A stretch of 64,000 nt of DNA from Hirudo medicinalis. Taxonomy: Eukaryota; Annelida; Clitellata; Hirudinida; Hirudinidae. Under the pieces are notes generated by a model. The model did no database searches and was not told where the DNA came from. It saw nothing but the letters and a program-made list of their open reading frames with translations. Location of the stretch: NCBI GenBank assembly GCA_011800805.1, contig MPNW01000084.1, positions 53,012 through 117,011 on the forward strand. Reading direction: 5' to 3'. Every line of letters begins with the position of its first letter. The stretch's first letter is position 1. This document shows positions 1 to 12,600 of this stretch, piece after piece. The position numbers and the translations under genes were made by a program.

Positions 1-3000
1 AATGGAAGCTCGTCTGCATTCCTCCAGACGGAATTCTGCCTCCATGAGCTCCAGGCGGCACTTTTAACAAAATCGTTTTCTAATTGTTTTCGTTGTCGGG
101 TTGTGATAAAACGTGATCAAGTGTTAATTTTAATATTCAATATTAACAACTTGTACGTCCGTCTAATCCTGCTTTACGTTATTTATGTCACTTGCTTGTC
201 GTTATAAGAAGTAGATGCACTTAAATAAAGAGTTATTTGAGAATTGACAAAGCTTTGTGTCAAAATAGGAATGGATTTTCTTTTTATGGTTTCAGACTTC
301 ATTGGTTAGTTGCAATGATTAGTTACATTGGTTAGTTGAATTTGCCAATCATAAAAGTTAGTGAGATTGGCCTGGTTACATCAGAGCACTGACTGCATAC
401 GACTACACATCCATAACAAACCACATACATCCACATCACAGTTCGCCTGAAACTAATTTAATTTAAAGAGAACAACATTTAAAGAGTTTCCAAACAGAAT
501 GTGCATCATCATCATCAGCAGCAGCAGCAGCTCAACTCAAGAGATGGATTTGTGAAAACATCAGTGGGGAGTAAAAGTCCTGAAGTTGTTGTACAATTTG
601 TAAGCAGGTACCTGAGAGAGTTCTTCTTGAATGTTCTTGATCTTCAGGTCACCGATATCATCGTCAACATCTTCGCATCCTCCCACCTGAAAATAGTGAA
701 AATAGGTTGCATTCCTGCAATGGCAACACTCTCAATGTTTCGTGTTCGAAACCCAGTCTGCAGAGTCATGGAGTACCCTTGAGTAGGTGATCCACACAAA
801 TGTACAAATACAAAAAATAGGTAGAAAGATTAAAAAGTGCCTTTGCATCCAACCCGGACATACGAGGCATTCAAAAGATCGGCTAATTGCAATTGCAAAT
901 GATGAAGTGGACCTTCGTGTTCAGGTATGCCAATGAAAAAGAATGATCCTTATATTTCAAGAGTGCTCTCCTCTCGGTCCGTCGACGACATTCCGAGTTT
1001 TTTTTAAGTCGTTTTAAAATAACAAATAAAAAAAACACGACAAAATAAATCATGTAATTTATCGTTGCAATGAAATGAATTTGAAAAAAACAAAATAAAG
1101 AAGTAAGAGTGAAAGAAAATGCATCTTACAGTAATCAGATGTAATCATTCATTGCAACTCATGCACGGATCCTACTGCGTCAAAACAACTGGTTGCAAAT
1201 ATTGCTCAAGCATTCAGTCAACCCGGATTATGTCAACCCACGCAAGCAGACGTGCACCTCAAATATATCTTTAATCGGGATCATCATCACAATCAGCTTC
1301 ATCATTAAAAATGCTAATGAGGCAGATTGTCACACTTAGTCATACAAAAAGAAATGATTGTCGGCATCTTTCTTAAGAAGCTCATGAATATTGACGAGAT
1401 GAGAATGGTTAGCTTGGTGTCAATGAAAAAAACTGACCTTGAACTCCTTGTTGACCAACATCCTCTTCAATTCATCCCTCCTGTCCTCCTCTTCTCTCTG
1501 CTTTCTTTGAGATTCTTCCAGTCTTCCGATTTTAAAAAGAAATGTATTTCTTTTATCGTTGGATATTAATCTCGTCGTCGCTAAATTTTTTGTTGTTGCT
1601 ATTCAATAATAATTATTATGATTATTTGAAATTGTAAACATTCAATTGAATTTAACAAAATAAAAAAAACAAAAAGTAAATATGTTAGGCCGATGCTCTT
1701 TTCCAATAGACTGCTTCCAGAGGCTTGATGGTTTCCTCTGCAACTAACCTCAGTGCACATACCTTGTTTTTAGAACACCTCGTTTTCAGACAGGTAGCCA
1801 TATTTCACAATCACCCCTATTAGTCCAATTATCGACCAATCAGTGGCAAAAGTCAGCAAAGGTGTCCATGCTAATTGTTGGGATTCATTTAGGGCTCCAT
1901 TAAAAATTCAACCTCATCATTCAGCCTTCCAAACGGTGAGTCGACAGGCTGACTCGTGATATGAATATTCAATTTATTTATCGATTGACGATTTGATAAT
2001 TTCGTGAGTGACAAGAGGATGATATTCAGTCATGAAGACTTGCGGAGGCTCAAGAGATTATTACCATTATTTCCATGTTAATATTTAAGTGCATTATCAT
2101 CAGTCCAACAATTGATCACAATTACATTATCTTATTTTTACATTAATGACGACACTGTTATTATTAATGTTATTATTATTTTATCATCATCATCACCATC
2201 ACCACCATCACCATCATCATCATAACAAGCATATAAAAATTGAGCAGAGGGTCTGGCCTTACTGTGCTTTGAACTTCTTGAGAGATTCCTCTGCCGACTG
2301 AAGATTCCTCAAGTCGTTGGCGAGGATGTGGAGCTGAAGCTTTGCCAACTTGTGCTGCCTGTAACCGAGTCCGCAGCCAGCCAAGGCCAGGATGATGGAG
2401 AAGAAGAAGAGCGTGTCGGAAAAAACGCTTCGGTGGCCTGGAGTTTATAAATTATTATTTACAGTTTTTATCATTTTGTCTGAAGCTCATAGGATCGGAC
2501 GTAAATTACAATCGCGAATGAACTTCGATGTTCGGACAAATCATTTCATTTATTACTTAACTCCAGAGATTTAAAAGAAAAATTTTTTCAAATTATGTCT
2601 GAATCCCCCATTCGAGAAACATGAACTGAGAAGTAGAAGTAATGATGCTGGTGACCCACTCTTAGGAATTCCAAAGAGAACGATGTCAGTGGCTTTCAAG
2701 GAGATCTTCTGTTTGTGTTTGACATTCTTGATCCCCATGACACTGTAGAGAGGATTGTGGATGGAGCATGCCAGTCTTTGAAATAACATAAAAAAAACAG
2801 TTGCAGTTTCATTACTAAACTCCTCAAATGGTAAAGCATATCATCCATCTGTAACATAAAACAGAATGTGCATTTGTATGTCTGTCTGTCCCAAGAACTC
2901 CCAAAAGGTGAACGGTAGTGACTTAAAATTTGTGCACGTCATTCTCTACGCTGTTCGTAGGTCGACTGTGCTATTTTCAATTTTCAACTTTCAAGTTTTC

Positions 3001-6000
3001 CAACTTTCACCTTTTGCTAAATCGCATACCAGCTTTAAACTCGAGCTACTGAAAGCCACCGAGGGGCGTTATGCTCCCGTGCGGTTTAATGTTCGAGACT
3101 TCGCCTCTCGCGATGGCGGCAAGGGTTCGAGCTCCGTTGCGGGAGCATCGTCCTAATCGCCCAGTTCTTTGAGGGCGAGTAACTGGCTGAATTTGAAGGA
3201 ATAATAACGGGATGAACAAAATTAACTATGTATACATAAGACCAGTGAAGCTGGTTTAAAAAAGCCGGTTTTTTTTTTATTTGATTTAGAAGGGAATGTG
3301 ATGTCGAAAGTAATGACGATCAAATAACTGCTAATGACAATGTAAGGATGCTTTATAGATTGTAATTTAGGAATATAAATTAGTTAATATTAATATTATT
3401 ATTATCATTATAAGGATTTATTTAATTAATTTTAGTTAAAATTTTACTTTATATAATATTTTACATATTTACACATATTTAAATATCATTAAATTTAAAT
3501 CATGCTGATATAACTTATAAATTACAAATTCAACTATAAACAATGTGAATGATGATATTCACATTCATCGAAAAATAAAATAAAGTCTTCATAAACATTG
3601 AAAATTCCAACCTTGGTAGGAGACTGCCATCTATCTCTTGTCTCCGAAATTGTTCGGCATATTGGCCGAGTTCGACGTGGAGGTCCAACCACAGGATTAC
3701 ATCCTCCACTGTCCAATTGTGCACTGGAAATTATTGTATGTGATATAATATGTAAATAAATAAGCACATTTACATTGTGCCACAAGCATAAAAGGGGCAT
3801 TTTGACCATTTACAAAGCACCATTTTCCAAAGTAAGTTTAAAATGTTTTTTGAAATAAAATATTGATGAATTAATAATAATAACAGTAATAATAATGATA
3901 TAATAATAATATTCATAACAATTTCTATATTATATTGAAACAAATTATTAAAATAATTATAATAACAGTAGTAATTGATATTAAGTTTCTTGAATGTTTT
4001 GTTCCAAATGTTAAATACTAATTATTGATGCTGAAACATAATTTTTTGCTCGATCGTTCAAAATTTAAAAAAGAAAAAAAGCATTCTAAAGAATGCAACA
4101 CCAGTGAAGCAACACACTGATGACTCAACTGAGACGTCAATGGAATGTGCAAAGACAGATTAGAAATGCTAGATTTTATTAATAAATCGAATTTTATTGG
4201 ACAAGAATTTTAACAAGTAATGTCGGATGCGATGCTTTTGGTTTTACAAGTTAATTCAATTTTGTCTAATTGATAATTAATAATTGATCGTTAGTTATTG
4301 TTAATTTAGACTCAAACTCGTCGCACCTTCGCTGAGCACCCAGAAGTGCCAGAGATCGTGAACACTGATCAGATCGTCGTCTTTGTGATAATGCGACTCG
4401 TAAGAGAAGGCATCCTTCTTCAGGTCTTCCTTGAAAAACTGCCGACAAAAAACCACATCATTTCCTGGTCTCGAGATGTTTATCGTGTTTTTTGCCATTT
4501 AGGAGAACAATAAAAGAATAATTGCTTATTTGATGTGACAAGCAATTATCAGATCGAGTGCATACAGAGTTAGCTCAATGCAGCAGTAATGACAACAAGA
4601 CATGGTGCGTGCATGCGCAACCCAGCTTCGTTGCCAGGGAGAGCCCTTGGATGGGGCTCTAAATAAACGGGGGGGGGCAATCGTAGTGCCTTCGCACGTG
4701 ATTCGGATGCATAAAGAACTCAAAATGTCGAATGAATGCAAATTAAGTACAGGTTTCTACTTTCAATTCATTCGAGTAATTTGTACATTTAAAATAATGA
4801 CTTATTAAGTACATTAACTGATGTTGCGAACGGTTCGATGAAAATGTCTAAATGTCTATTTATAAATTCGATTAATCGAAGGAAAGTTTGCACCCTGGAT
4901 TTCAAGGTTTTGTAAATATTTTTATGCAAATAATAGCAAATTAGATAATGATGTCGCAATGTTATTGTTATCATACGTTGTTGATAATCTCGTTTGATGA
5001 CACAGTTGTCTAAGTCGTTGCAAAACAAGTGAATGAATTATGTAATATTATTATTACTAAATGCAATATCATATATTTGCAGTATCTGGTAACATATATT
5101 TGTTTATTCTAAATATATCTATCTATATATATATATCTATCTGTTGGCAACACACAAAATCAGCTCCTCCTACATCGTGGCTCTCGGATCTGTCCAAGTT
5201 TCCATTCTGGTCGTCATCAATCTGCGAGTGAAGCATCGAGATGGCTTCAAAACCCAGTTGGTCCTTGTGGCAGTCCTTCATTTCATCTCTTGTGCAAACT
5301 GTAATTTCATATCACGTACAAAGCAATTTGTTAAAGACAATGGGAACAATAGTATTTATCCATCAATTAACTCAAACATTTTTAGTTAAAGGAAAAAATA
5401 TGATTTTTGGAAATGCCAATTAATGTTTATTTCTGCAAATNNNNNNNNNNNNNNNNNNNNNNNNNNNNNNNNNNNNNNNNNNNNNNNNNNNNNNNNNNNN
5501 NNNNNNNNNNNNNNNNNNNNNNNNNNNNNNNNNNNNNNNNNNNNNNNNNNNNNNNNNNNNNNNNNNNNNNNNNNNNNNNNNNNNNNNNNNNNNNNNNNNN
5601 NNNNNNNNNNNNNNNNNNNNNNNNNNNNNNNNNNNNNNNNNNNNNNNNNNNNNNNNNNNNNNNNNNNNNNNNNNNNNNNNNNNNNNNNNNNNNNNNNNNN
5701 NNNNNNNNNNNNNNNNNNNNNNNNNNNNNNNNNNNNNNNNNNNNNNNNNNNNNNNNNNNNNNNNNNNNNNNNNNNNNNNNNNNNNNNNNNNNNNNNNNNN
5801 NNNNNGACACAAAATAAATATTTTTAACAACAAAAATGGTATCAACAACTTTCATTAACGTTTAAACAACATTTTGACAAAAAGGCTCGAACTTAACCTT
5901 TTTTCTGGGAAGTACTTCATTAATAGTGAAATTTAAGTTGAAAAAGTACTGAAGTGCTTCATAAAATAATTACAAAAAATTCTCAATGTGTAAGAACTTA

Positions 6001-7896
6001 CTTGACAACATTACATCACTTCACACTCAAAGGTGTCGCAAATAGCGTCGGGATTAAAATGAATGCAATCCGAGCAAAGATCGAGGGTTAAAATGCGATC
6101 CCGATTCGACGAAGTCGCCGACGCACGCCTACCTGCCGTCGCGAAGCCCGAGCAGGTTTCGCAACGTCCGACGCCGGGGATTCGAAATCTTTAAATCAAT
6201 TTTGTCATCTAAAAATAGAGCTGTCCGACCGTGTTTCATTGATGTCGAGCTCATGTTTCTCATCGCAGTTGTTTTCATTCCATGATTGATACTTAAAAAA
6301 TGCTCTTCAAGTTAACACTTACAAATTGTCGAGCTCCTTGAAAAATGTTTGCGATGCACAATGTTGGTCTGTTTTTGCATTTGACTCCTTCGAATGAGTT
6401 TCAAGTGTTAACAGCTCCGACACTCGAACGACACGACGACAAGCATCGACACCCAGGAAATTGAAATTACAAGTGCTTTTTACAAGGTGAAAAGCTCTTG
6501 TGATTTCAAGTTCAATTTAGCAATGAGAATAACCATTGCTCTAAGTTAGACGAATGAATTCGCTTTTAAACCCATTGAATCCAACTGATCCACGAACCGA
6601 CCTAACCATCAAGTTGACTAACAGATCAATGCCATGTTTTATCTTTAGTCATCCTTTTATCTTTAAGCTCCACAAACAACTAAAAGGTTATTAAACACAA
6701 ATATTTCAATAAATGCTTGCATAAACCAATTACTGACACATCAACATCACAAAACAAACATATGAAGACAGCAATGAAGACAACACGGCAATGAAAACAA
6801 CAGGGCAATGAAAACAACACGGCAATGAAAATAACAGGGCACATGTGAACAACAATATCTGCAGCCCTGAATCAGTAAACAAAATAATGCAGAATAATAA
6901 TAATAGTTAATTTATAATGCGCCATTTGCATAGCGTCAGAAGCAACAATAATAATAATTCACTGCATGTGAATCCATTTCTCGACCAATAGCATGTCATC
7001 CCCAAATGATAGGCATCAATTACTAACATGTAGCATAATATTAACATAACATTAGCATAACATAGCTGCAAAAAATCCTAATAGAAAAAAGTCGAGAAAC
7101 CATCAGAACAATTCAAGAAATTATAAACTGAAATCTATTAAGAAGATTGCACGTGTTAATCAAAAATGTGAGTAAATTGTGGCATATTTTAATTCACCTT
7201 GTCATGTAAATAATTAACTGATGTTAGTAATGTCATTACACATAATGTAATAACAGTGCCTTTATGAGGTTTTTGAGCACTTCCTCATCATAAGTGCAAT
7301 GATTAATTTTTAACAGGATGAAGATGAGAAAATGAAGGTGGTCATTAAATAATAATAATAATAATAATAATAATTTCACAACGAAATGAACCACTCAAAA
7401 GTGAATCATTTTAATAATCTAGATCTTGATTTGCCTACAATTCTAGGAAGTGGGCTTTTAGTTTTGGGAGAATGTGAATGTAGGAGAGCCTCAACTGATT
7501 AATTTGTATAACATGAAAATTATAAATTATCCAAATTGTACTAGAAATGCGCTTGAACAAAGTCTCTTTTTAATTAAAAATCTGATGTAATGTTTTAACA
7601 TGGACTTTAAAATTTATCATGTCTTGCATCAAGACTTGATTAACTATGACAATAATCAGTCTACGCTTAACTTTTCTCTCAAGACAAAACGAGCTTCAAA
7701 AAATTAATCAAAGTCAAAAGTACAACAACCAACCTTTATGCACTTGAAAAGAATTTAATGAAGAAACATCGGAGCCACGTCTGTCCTTTATCTTATTAAG
7801 TTTATCAACTATAAACTCATTAGTTGATTCTAAGAAGCAAAATTGAAGTGACAGCATGAAAATAATAACCAAGCACTTATCATAACTATTTGACAT
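1..7896 (-). CDS. STIM: STIM (stromal interaction molecule), 3' end cut by window edge
   Basis: ER calcium sensor that opens plasma-membrane Orai channels when stores empty. Exons on the minus strand, first to last: 7734-7896, 5174-5298, 4327-4438, 3612-3723, 2660-2775, 2263-2437, 1438-1522, 612-686, 1-60; phases agree at every junction and give 341 codons. Residues about 8-24 form a signal peptide. Cys56 and Cys64 match the conserved cysteine pair. The EF-hand loop (82-93, DDDQNGNLDRSE) keeps D, D, N, N, D, E at positions 1, 3, 5, 7, 9 and 12. A hidden EF and a SAM domain (starts HNWTVEDVILWL) follow, then one membrane segment (about 218-235, motif LALAGCGLGY). The start of CC1 includes a short acidic exon (612-686). 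The CAD/SOAR region lies beyond the left edge. Exon 1 was chosen because it alone supplies a signal peptide and the required phase-1 G. An N gap lies in intron 1. Confidence 0.93.
2863..3272 (+). repeat. Interspersed repeat, copy 1 (inside a STIM intron)
   Basis: About 400 bp that recurs near 49911-50790. All copies share a block beginning TGTCTGTCTGTCCCAAGAAC, a block around GTAGGTCGACTGTGCTATTT, a tRNA-shaped core, and a tail ending in GTTTAAAAAAGC followed by T-rich sequence. It has an open frame in places but no recognisable protein. A tRNA-derived SINE is the simplest reading. Ends are approximate. Confidence 0.7.
3073..3146 (+). other. tRNA-shaped module within repeat copy 1
   Basis: Seventy-four nucleotides that can fold like a tRNA: acceptor GCTCCCG pairs perfectly with CGGGAGC, an anticodon-like stem CGAGA/TCTCG closes a 7-nt loop CTTCGCC (TCG at the anticodon place, T33 kept), and GGGTTCGAGC resembles a T-loop/B box. 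The D arm is short and the variable region long, so a working tRNA gene is unlikely. A SINE head or tRNA-like promoter is more plausible. Confidence 0.5.
5441..5805. other. Assembly gap (N run)
   Basis: 365 unresolved bases in STIM intron 1. Frames running through it are meaningless. Confidence 0.99.
6030..6190. other. CpG-dense patch in STIM intron 1
   Basis: A short stretch with many CG dinucleotides (for example GTCGCCGACGCACGCC) in an otherwise AT-rich, CpG-poor intron about 1.6 kb downstream of the STIM start codon. It has no coding frame I recognise. It could be a regulatory island or a young repeat fragment. Confidence 0.4.
6774..6841 (+). repeat. 17-bp minisatellite, four units
   Basis: Unit ATGAAAACAACACGGCA repeated four times with single-base variants, in STIM intron 1. 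Confidence 0.85.
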
Positions 7897-9614
7897 GTCT
7901 TTAGGAGGAAATGAATCAGTTTGAAAATAATGGCATGTTTATGTTCCCCGCAGGGTGACAACATTCACCGATCTCTAATCTCTTGAACATGTAAGACAAA
8001 ACAGGGCGCGTTTTTATACACGTAGAACCAGCTGACAAATTAAAATATCAATCGAAAAGCAGAAGAAAATAAGAATTTTTAGTTACATAATAATTCAATA
8101 GGTTAATAACATCAAGATATAATCTAAAAATTTGTAGGAATGTAAGACACTTAGACTTTAATATTATCACCTTATAAAAATGTTATAAGCGTAAACCCGC
8201 TAAGCACATCAAACATAAGGAACATTAATAATCCTGATTTCAAATATCTTTATGAGCTCTTTTAAATATAGAATAATGTCTCTGTAATAAAGGTGCATAA
8301 TTATTTTATATAAAATGATCCTTAAATTCGACAAACTGGCCGCAGATGAAAACTAATATTCAATTTTACAGATTTAACCTATAAGCTCTTGCCACGAAAA
8401 ACTTAAGTTGTTCATTTACATTTGCAACAATGTACAGCTTATGTATTAATTGTGATGCAATAAATAAATTGTATGCAGTTTTGTTTTGATTTGACAATAA
8501 TAAACATCTTTTTGAAATGAAGTTGATCATTTTTCTTACATCACGGCATTGGTAACAAAAAGCTTGATTTTTTCCAAGGCAATGTCACTTACATTTGATT
8601 GGTCGCCATTGTCATTAGGTTCGGTCGTTGTCCGTTTTTTGTCACTTTGGTTTTCGTTGCCTCTTTGGCTACATAATATGAAAAGCGTGTAATACACCAA
8701 TTCTTTATTATCAATTATGCTTATGACTACATTTTGGTCGAAAACCAAAATCAATTAAAAAATTAATATAGCAAAAATTGATTTTTCTCTCTCCTACATG
8801 ATCGCACGTGATTTTTTCTTTTTAGAAGGTTATATATAATTCCATGATTATCTTTCTGGAAGAAGGTAACATCGAGTATTATCTGCTGCTGTTATCAATT
8901 GTATATTTAGCTGGATCAAATTAAATGGTGCAAAAAAAAATTATTATGATCACTTAAATAATATGAGTAATTAATTTCGCGCCATATTATTAAATATGAT
9001 GCACGCTTTCATAACGACTTATTCAAATCATCATTCGGATTTTATTTGAGAGCGTAACGTCGTTTAGTTTAGACTTACAGCTGAAACTAGGGAGCTTTAG
9101 AACAAAACTTTTTATATTTTAAAATTAAAAGCGATTTAAACTGAAGAAACGTACGTTTGCAGTGATACCAACAACTGAGGAGAAGAGGACACTTTTCATA
9201 ATTCATTTTTTGCATGTGGAAAACGCAGCCACCCATTCATTCCATGGTTTCCGCCGGCTGGAATTGCATCTGTGTGCTGTTATATTTTTCGGCTGGGCGG
9301 GGAGCCTGCACTCCCGCATGTCGCTTGGGAAAGCGTCTGCTGCATGGATATTTAGATTAATTATTTCTATAAAATAAACTTGCAGTCTTCAATCATATAC
9401 GTTTTTTTCGTTCGTGATTATAGACGTCAGACAGCTTTTATTCCCTCTCGCAGCTTTGGAAGCATTGAGAGTCTGTCTCGGATAATTTTAAAGTTTTTTT
9501 TTGTTTTGATCTTTTTTCAAAGCGCCATGGATGAGGGTTTGGATTGATTTCTTTATTAAAAATATTTTGTTAGAAGATAAATTTGAGTGAATAAATTATA
9601 ACTGAGATGTATGA
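7897..9614. other. Divergent spacer between STIM and the phosphorylase-fusion gene
   Basis: The STIM start (minus) and the next gene (plus) point away from each other here, so this should hold both promoters and 5' UTRs. No TATA-type element or convincing coding exon stands out. A frame at 8536-8754 (minus) ends in a good GTAAGT donor but has the wrong phase for STIM exon 2. Confidence 0.5.
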
Positions 9615-12600
9615 ATGATGATAGGGATAGTGATGACCCCCTCCAAGAAAGGGGACACGACAATCATCACCATTGAAAAAGTTAAGAAAACACAACTCGA
9701 TGAATCCAAGGTTGCCCATGTGGCTGGTGGGCAGCACAGTGGACTTGTGGTCAACAAGCAGCAGACATGTTGGTTCATTTCTTATTCGATGTCGGTGCAT
9801 CTGTCATTCAATGTCCTAATGAGAAATTGATTTTGTGGTCTCTTTTACCACTTATCTTATTTGATATTTTACTTTCTCTTTGGGAGTTTCTTTCATGTTT
9901 CATTGATTCTTTACTTACATTGATTACACTTTTGCTACAAGTATTTGTGATGTCCTTTCGAAAGAATTAAATTAGATTTTTTTCCGTATTAAAGGTCAAA
10001 ATGATGAAGACAGCGTTCCTCACCTCTTACTTGAATTTAAGTGTTTTCTTGTTGATCAGAAATCTGATAAACACATTGCTGTAGGTTTATTTAAAATTTA
10101 TTTTTTTAGTTTTTAAAATTCATTTTGCTTCTTTCAGCTAAGGGCAATTAAATAATTACTGATTATAATACTTTTGTAAGGATTCACCAAGTCATTAATG
10201 CAGAAAATTATTTATGAAAACAATTATCAATTAATATTAATTAATTTGCAAATGTTACATGGACGACATTCTTATTAACCATTCTGATGTCAGGAGAACA
10301 GGATCCTGAAATTCTGGTTTGCAGCCGAGACCGACTACCTGGACAGAGTGACAAGTGCCTACGACTTCTTCAGAGAACTCGTCAGGCCGGAACAGTTTCC
10401 GAGAGGTTCTGATCGCCATCGACGGCTCTTGATGCCAATGTTTTTTAATGTTAATGATTCTTAATAACGATAATATTATTGCTTTAGTTGCTGCGCACAC
10501 ATCCCCTGCACGCATGCCTACCTACTGACCACTCGTTAAGTGGATAGGTTAACTTTGTGACACTCGAACATCACTTAAAGTTGCTAAGGCTAATATTGTG
10601 AATAGACCCCATAAAATCTTACTTTAATCTTTCTTAATGTTCATGAAAGTTATCAAAGACAAACAAACCATTACTGTTTTTTCAATGCTCTTAATAGTGA
10701 TGCTCTTTGATGATGGTGATGATGACAATGATGGTAGACAATTTCTATTCCTTTAATCATTTCTAGTCATTATGATAGGATGATAAAATGACCATTACCT
10801 ATTTTGGCAGACTATGTTGGCTTCATAAAGAAGATGATGAAGCAACTTCAGTCACCCAAGTATCACATCGTGAAGAGGATCGAAGCTGACCTGAGGCAGC
10901 TCAATCAGGAGGAAACGCAATCTCAAGGTTGTCCTTGAATGTTTTGTTCCATAATTGTAATAATATTTTATGATTATAAAATTAATTACTCAGTAAGATT
11001 ATTATTATATGTATGTATGTATGTATTATTATTATGCGTTTTATTTTAATTTGGTTAATTTTCATCATTTGTTTTAATAAGTAGAATAATTGTCTAGCAG
11101 ATGAAGATGTTGCACATGTGTCGATGAGAATGATGTCCGATGAAAACTGTTTGTCAGTTATCGATGAAAACTGTTTGTCAGTTATTAAAACTATAAGAAC
11201 CATAATTGAAGACTGTTTGACAGCTGCTTACAAACTGCCAATCCATGATGATACACCTTCAATAAATTTCATTCGCATAACTTACTCTTATCATTAAGTC
11301 ATCGCAATGAGGCCTGTGAAAGTGGTGGCGACGTCGACGATGATGATGATGATGATGATGATGATGGCAATAACATCAGTCATGGAATCGTGGATCAATC
11401 AAATGAGATGCTCATTAAGTACTTTTTGTGAAGACAGGGTTCTAAACATTTCAAGGAATGACAACGTTGAAAGAGAAGAAAATGACAAACGATGATGATG
11501 ATGATGACAAGACGATGACGGTGATGATGATGATGATGATTGCTATTAGACTGTGCTGTAGTCGTCCTTATTGCAATTGCCAGTTGCACAACTGTTGAAT
11601 AATATTTTGAGTAGGAACCTTGTTTTCTCGGGGATAAGATTGCTAATGGGTTAAAATATCATCTCTAAGTTCCTTTACTGATTTATTGAGTGATGTATTT
11701 CATACTGCTGATGTTGCAGCTTTTGTGTTATGGTCACGTGGTTATCAAATACTTAACGAACTGTCTACATTCAACATCATCATCGTTGTTGTTATCGTTG
11801 TTGTTGTTGTTGTTGCTGCTTTTATTTATTACGTTAAATCATTTGTAGTGGTAAATTGTAATCCATTGGCAAAATGCTCCTCGCATCTCGAATTGTTTGA
11901 AATGTGCAAATTTATACATTAATATCAATCCAGAGGCTGTGAAATGTCATGTTTCCTGATAAAATGTTTCTGCTTATCATTGGAAAGGAGATAAGAACTT
12001 CTTATTGCGGAGGGAGGGGGGGTGGCTGCAGACAAAATTATGAGGAAGTTCATCTGGTGGTTAAAAGCAGTCGTGATGACGATGGTGATGACGTACTTGG
12101 TGATGCTAACTTATGAGGCTCAATGGAGGAGACTTGCAGTTGCAGTTGCTAAAGATTGAGCGAGGATGGTGAATGTGCTTTGCGCAACCACAACGTGATG
12201 ATGCGCCGACGTTCTTGGATATTCATTTACTATTTATTCATATCACTTGAATATCTACTTGCTTCTGTCATTTACTTGTTTCATTCCCTTCTTCTGCTCG
12301 TTTGTCCATCTTCCATAGTTTCACTTGGAATTGGATTGAATTGTCTCTATGTCTGTAAGTGTCTGTACGTACTTCTGAAGTGTTGGCTGGAATCTCTGCT
12401 TTGTGGAAAAAGTCTGATTTTCGGACGCATCCTGTTTTGTTCCCGTTGCGGTTATTTGCGACAGGATGCATGCCGATGATAAGGATCGTTACGGTGATGA
12501 CGACGATGATGATGATGATGGAATGAAGGAGCGTTGTGCTTTACTATTCTTTGAGTTGTCCGCCGTTTCTGGACAGCATCGGATGATGATGATGATGAAT

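Noticed and set aside
3073..3146. Functional tRNA-Arg(TCG) gene
   Set aside because: The D arm is too short, the variable region too long and the T stem has mismatches. The same core sits in other repeat copies, so a repeat-borne tRNA-like module is more likely.
5407..5855. Open frames on both strands across the N run
   Set aside because: They are artefacts of unresolved bases.
6774..6841. Regularly repeated units resembling a CRISPR array
   Set aside because: Units are contiguous without unique spacers, and the genome is animal, so this is a minisatellite.
8536..8754. Alternative STIM first exon with a GTAAGT donor and hydrophobic start
   Set aside because: Its donor is phase 0 whereas exon 2 needs phase 1. 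The exon at 7734-7896 fits phase and has a better signal peptide.
9660..9780. RCC1-repeat-like reading (KVAHVAGGQHSGLVV) at the end of the proposed first exon of the fusion gene
   Set aside because: Only one short motif fits, with no other RCC1 blades nearby. A donor at GCTG|GTGGGC gives exactly the phase needed by the next exon, so a first exon of the fusion gene is preferred.
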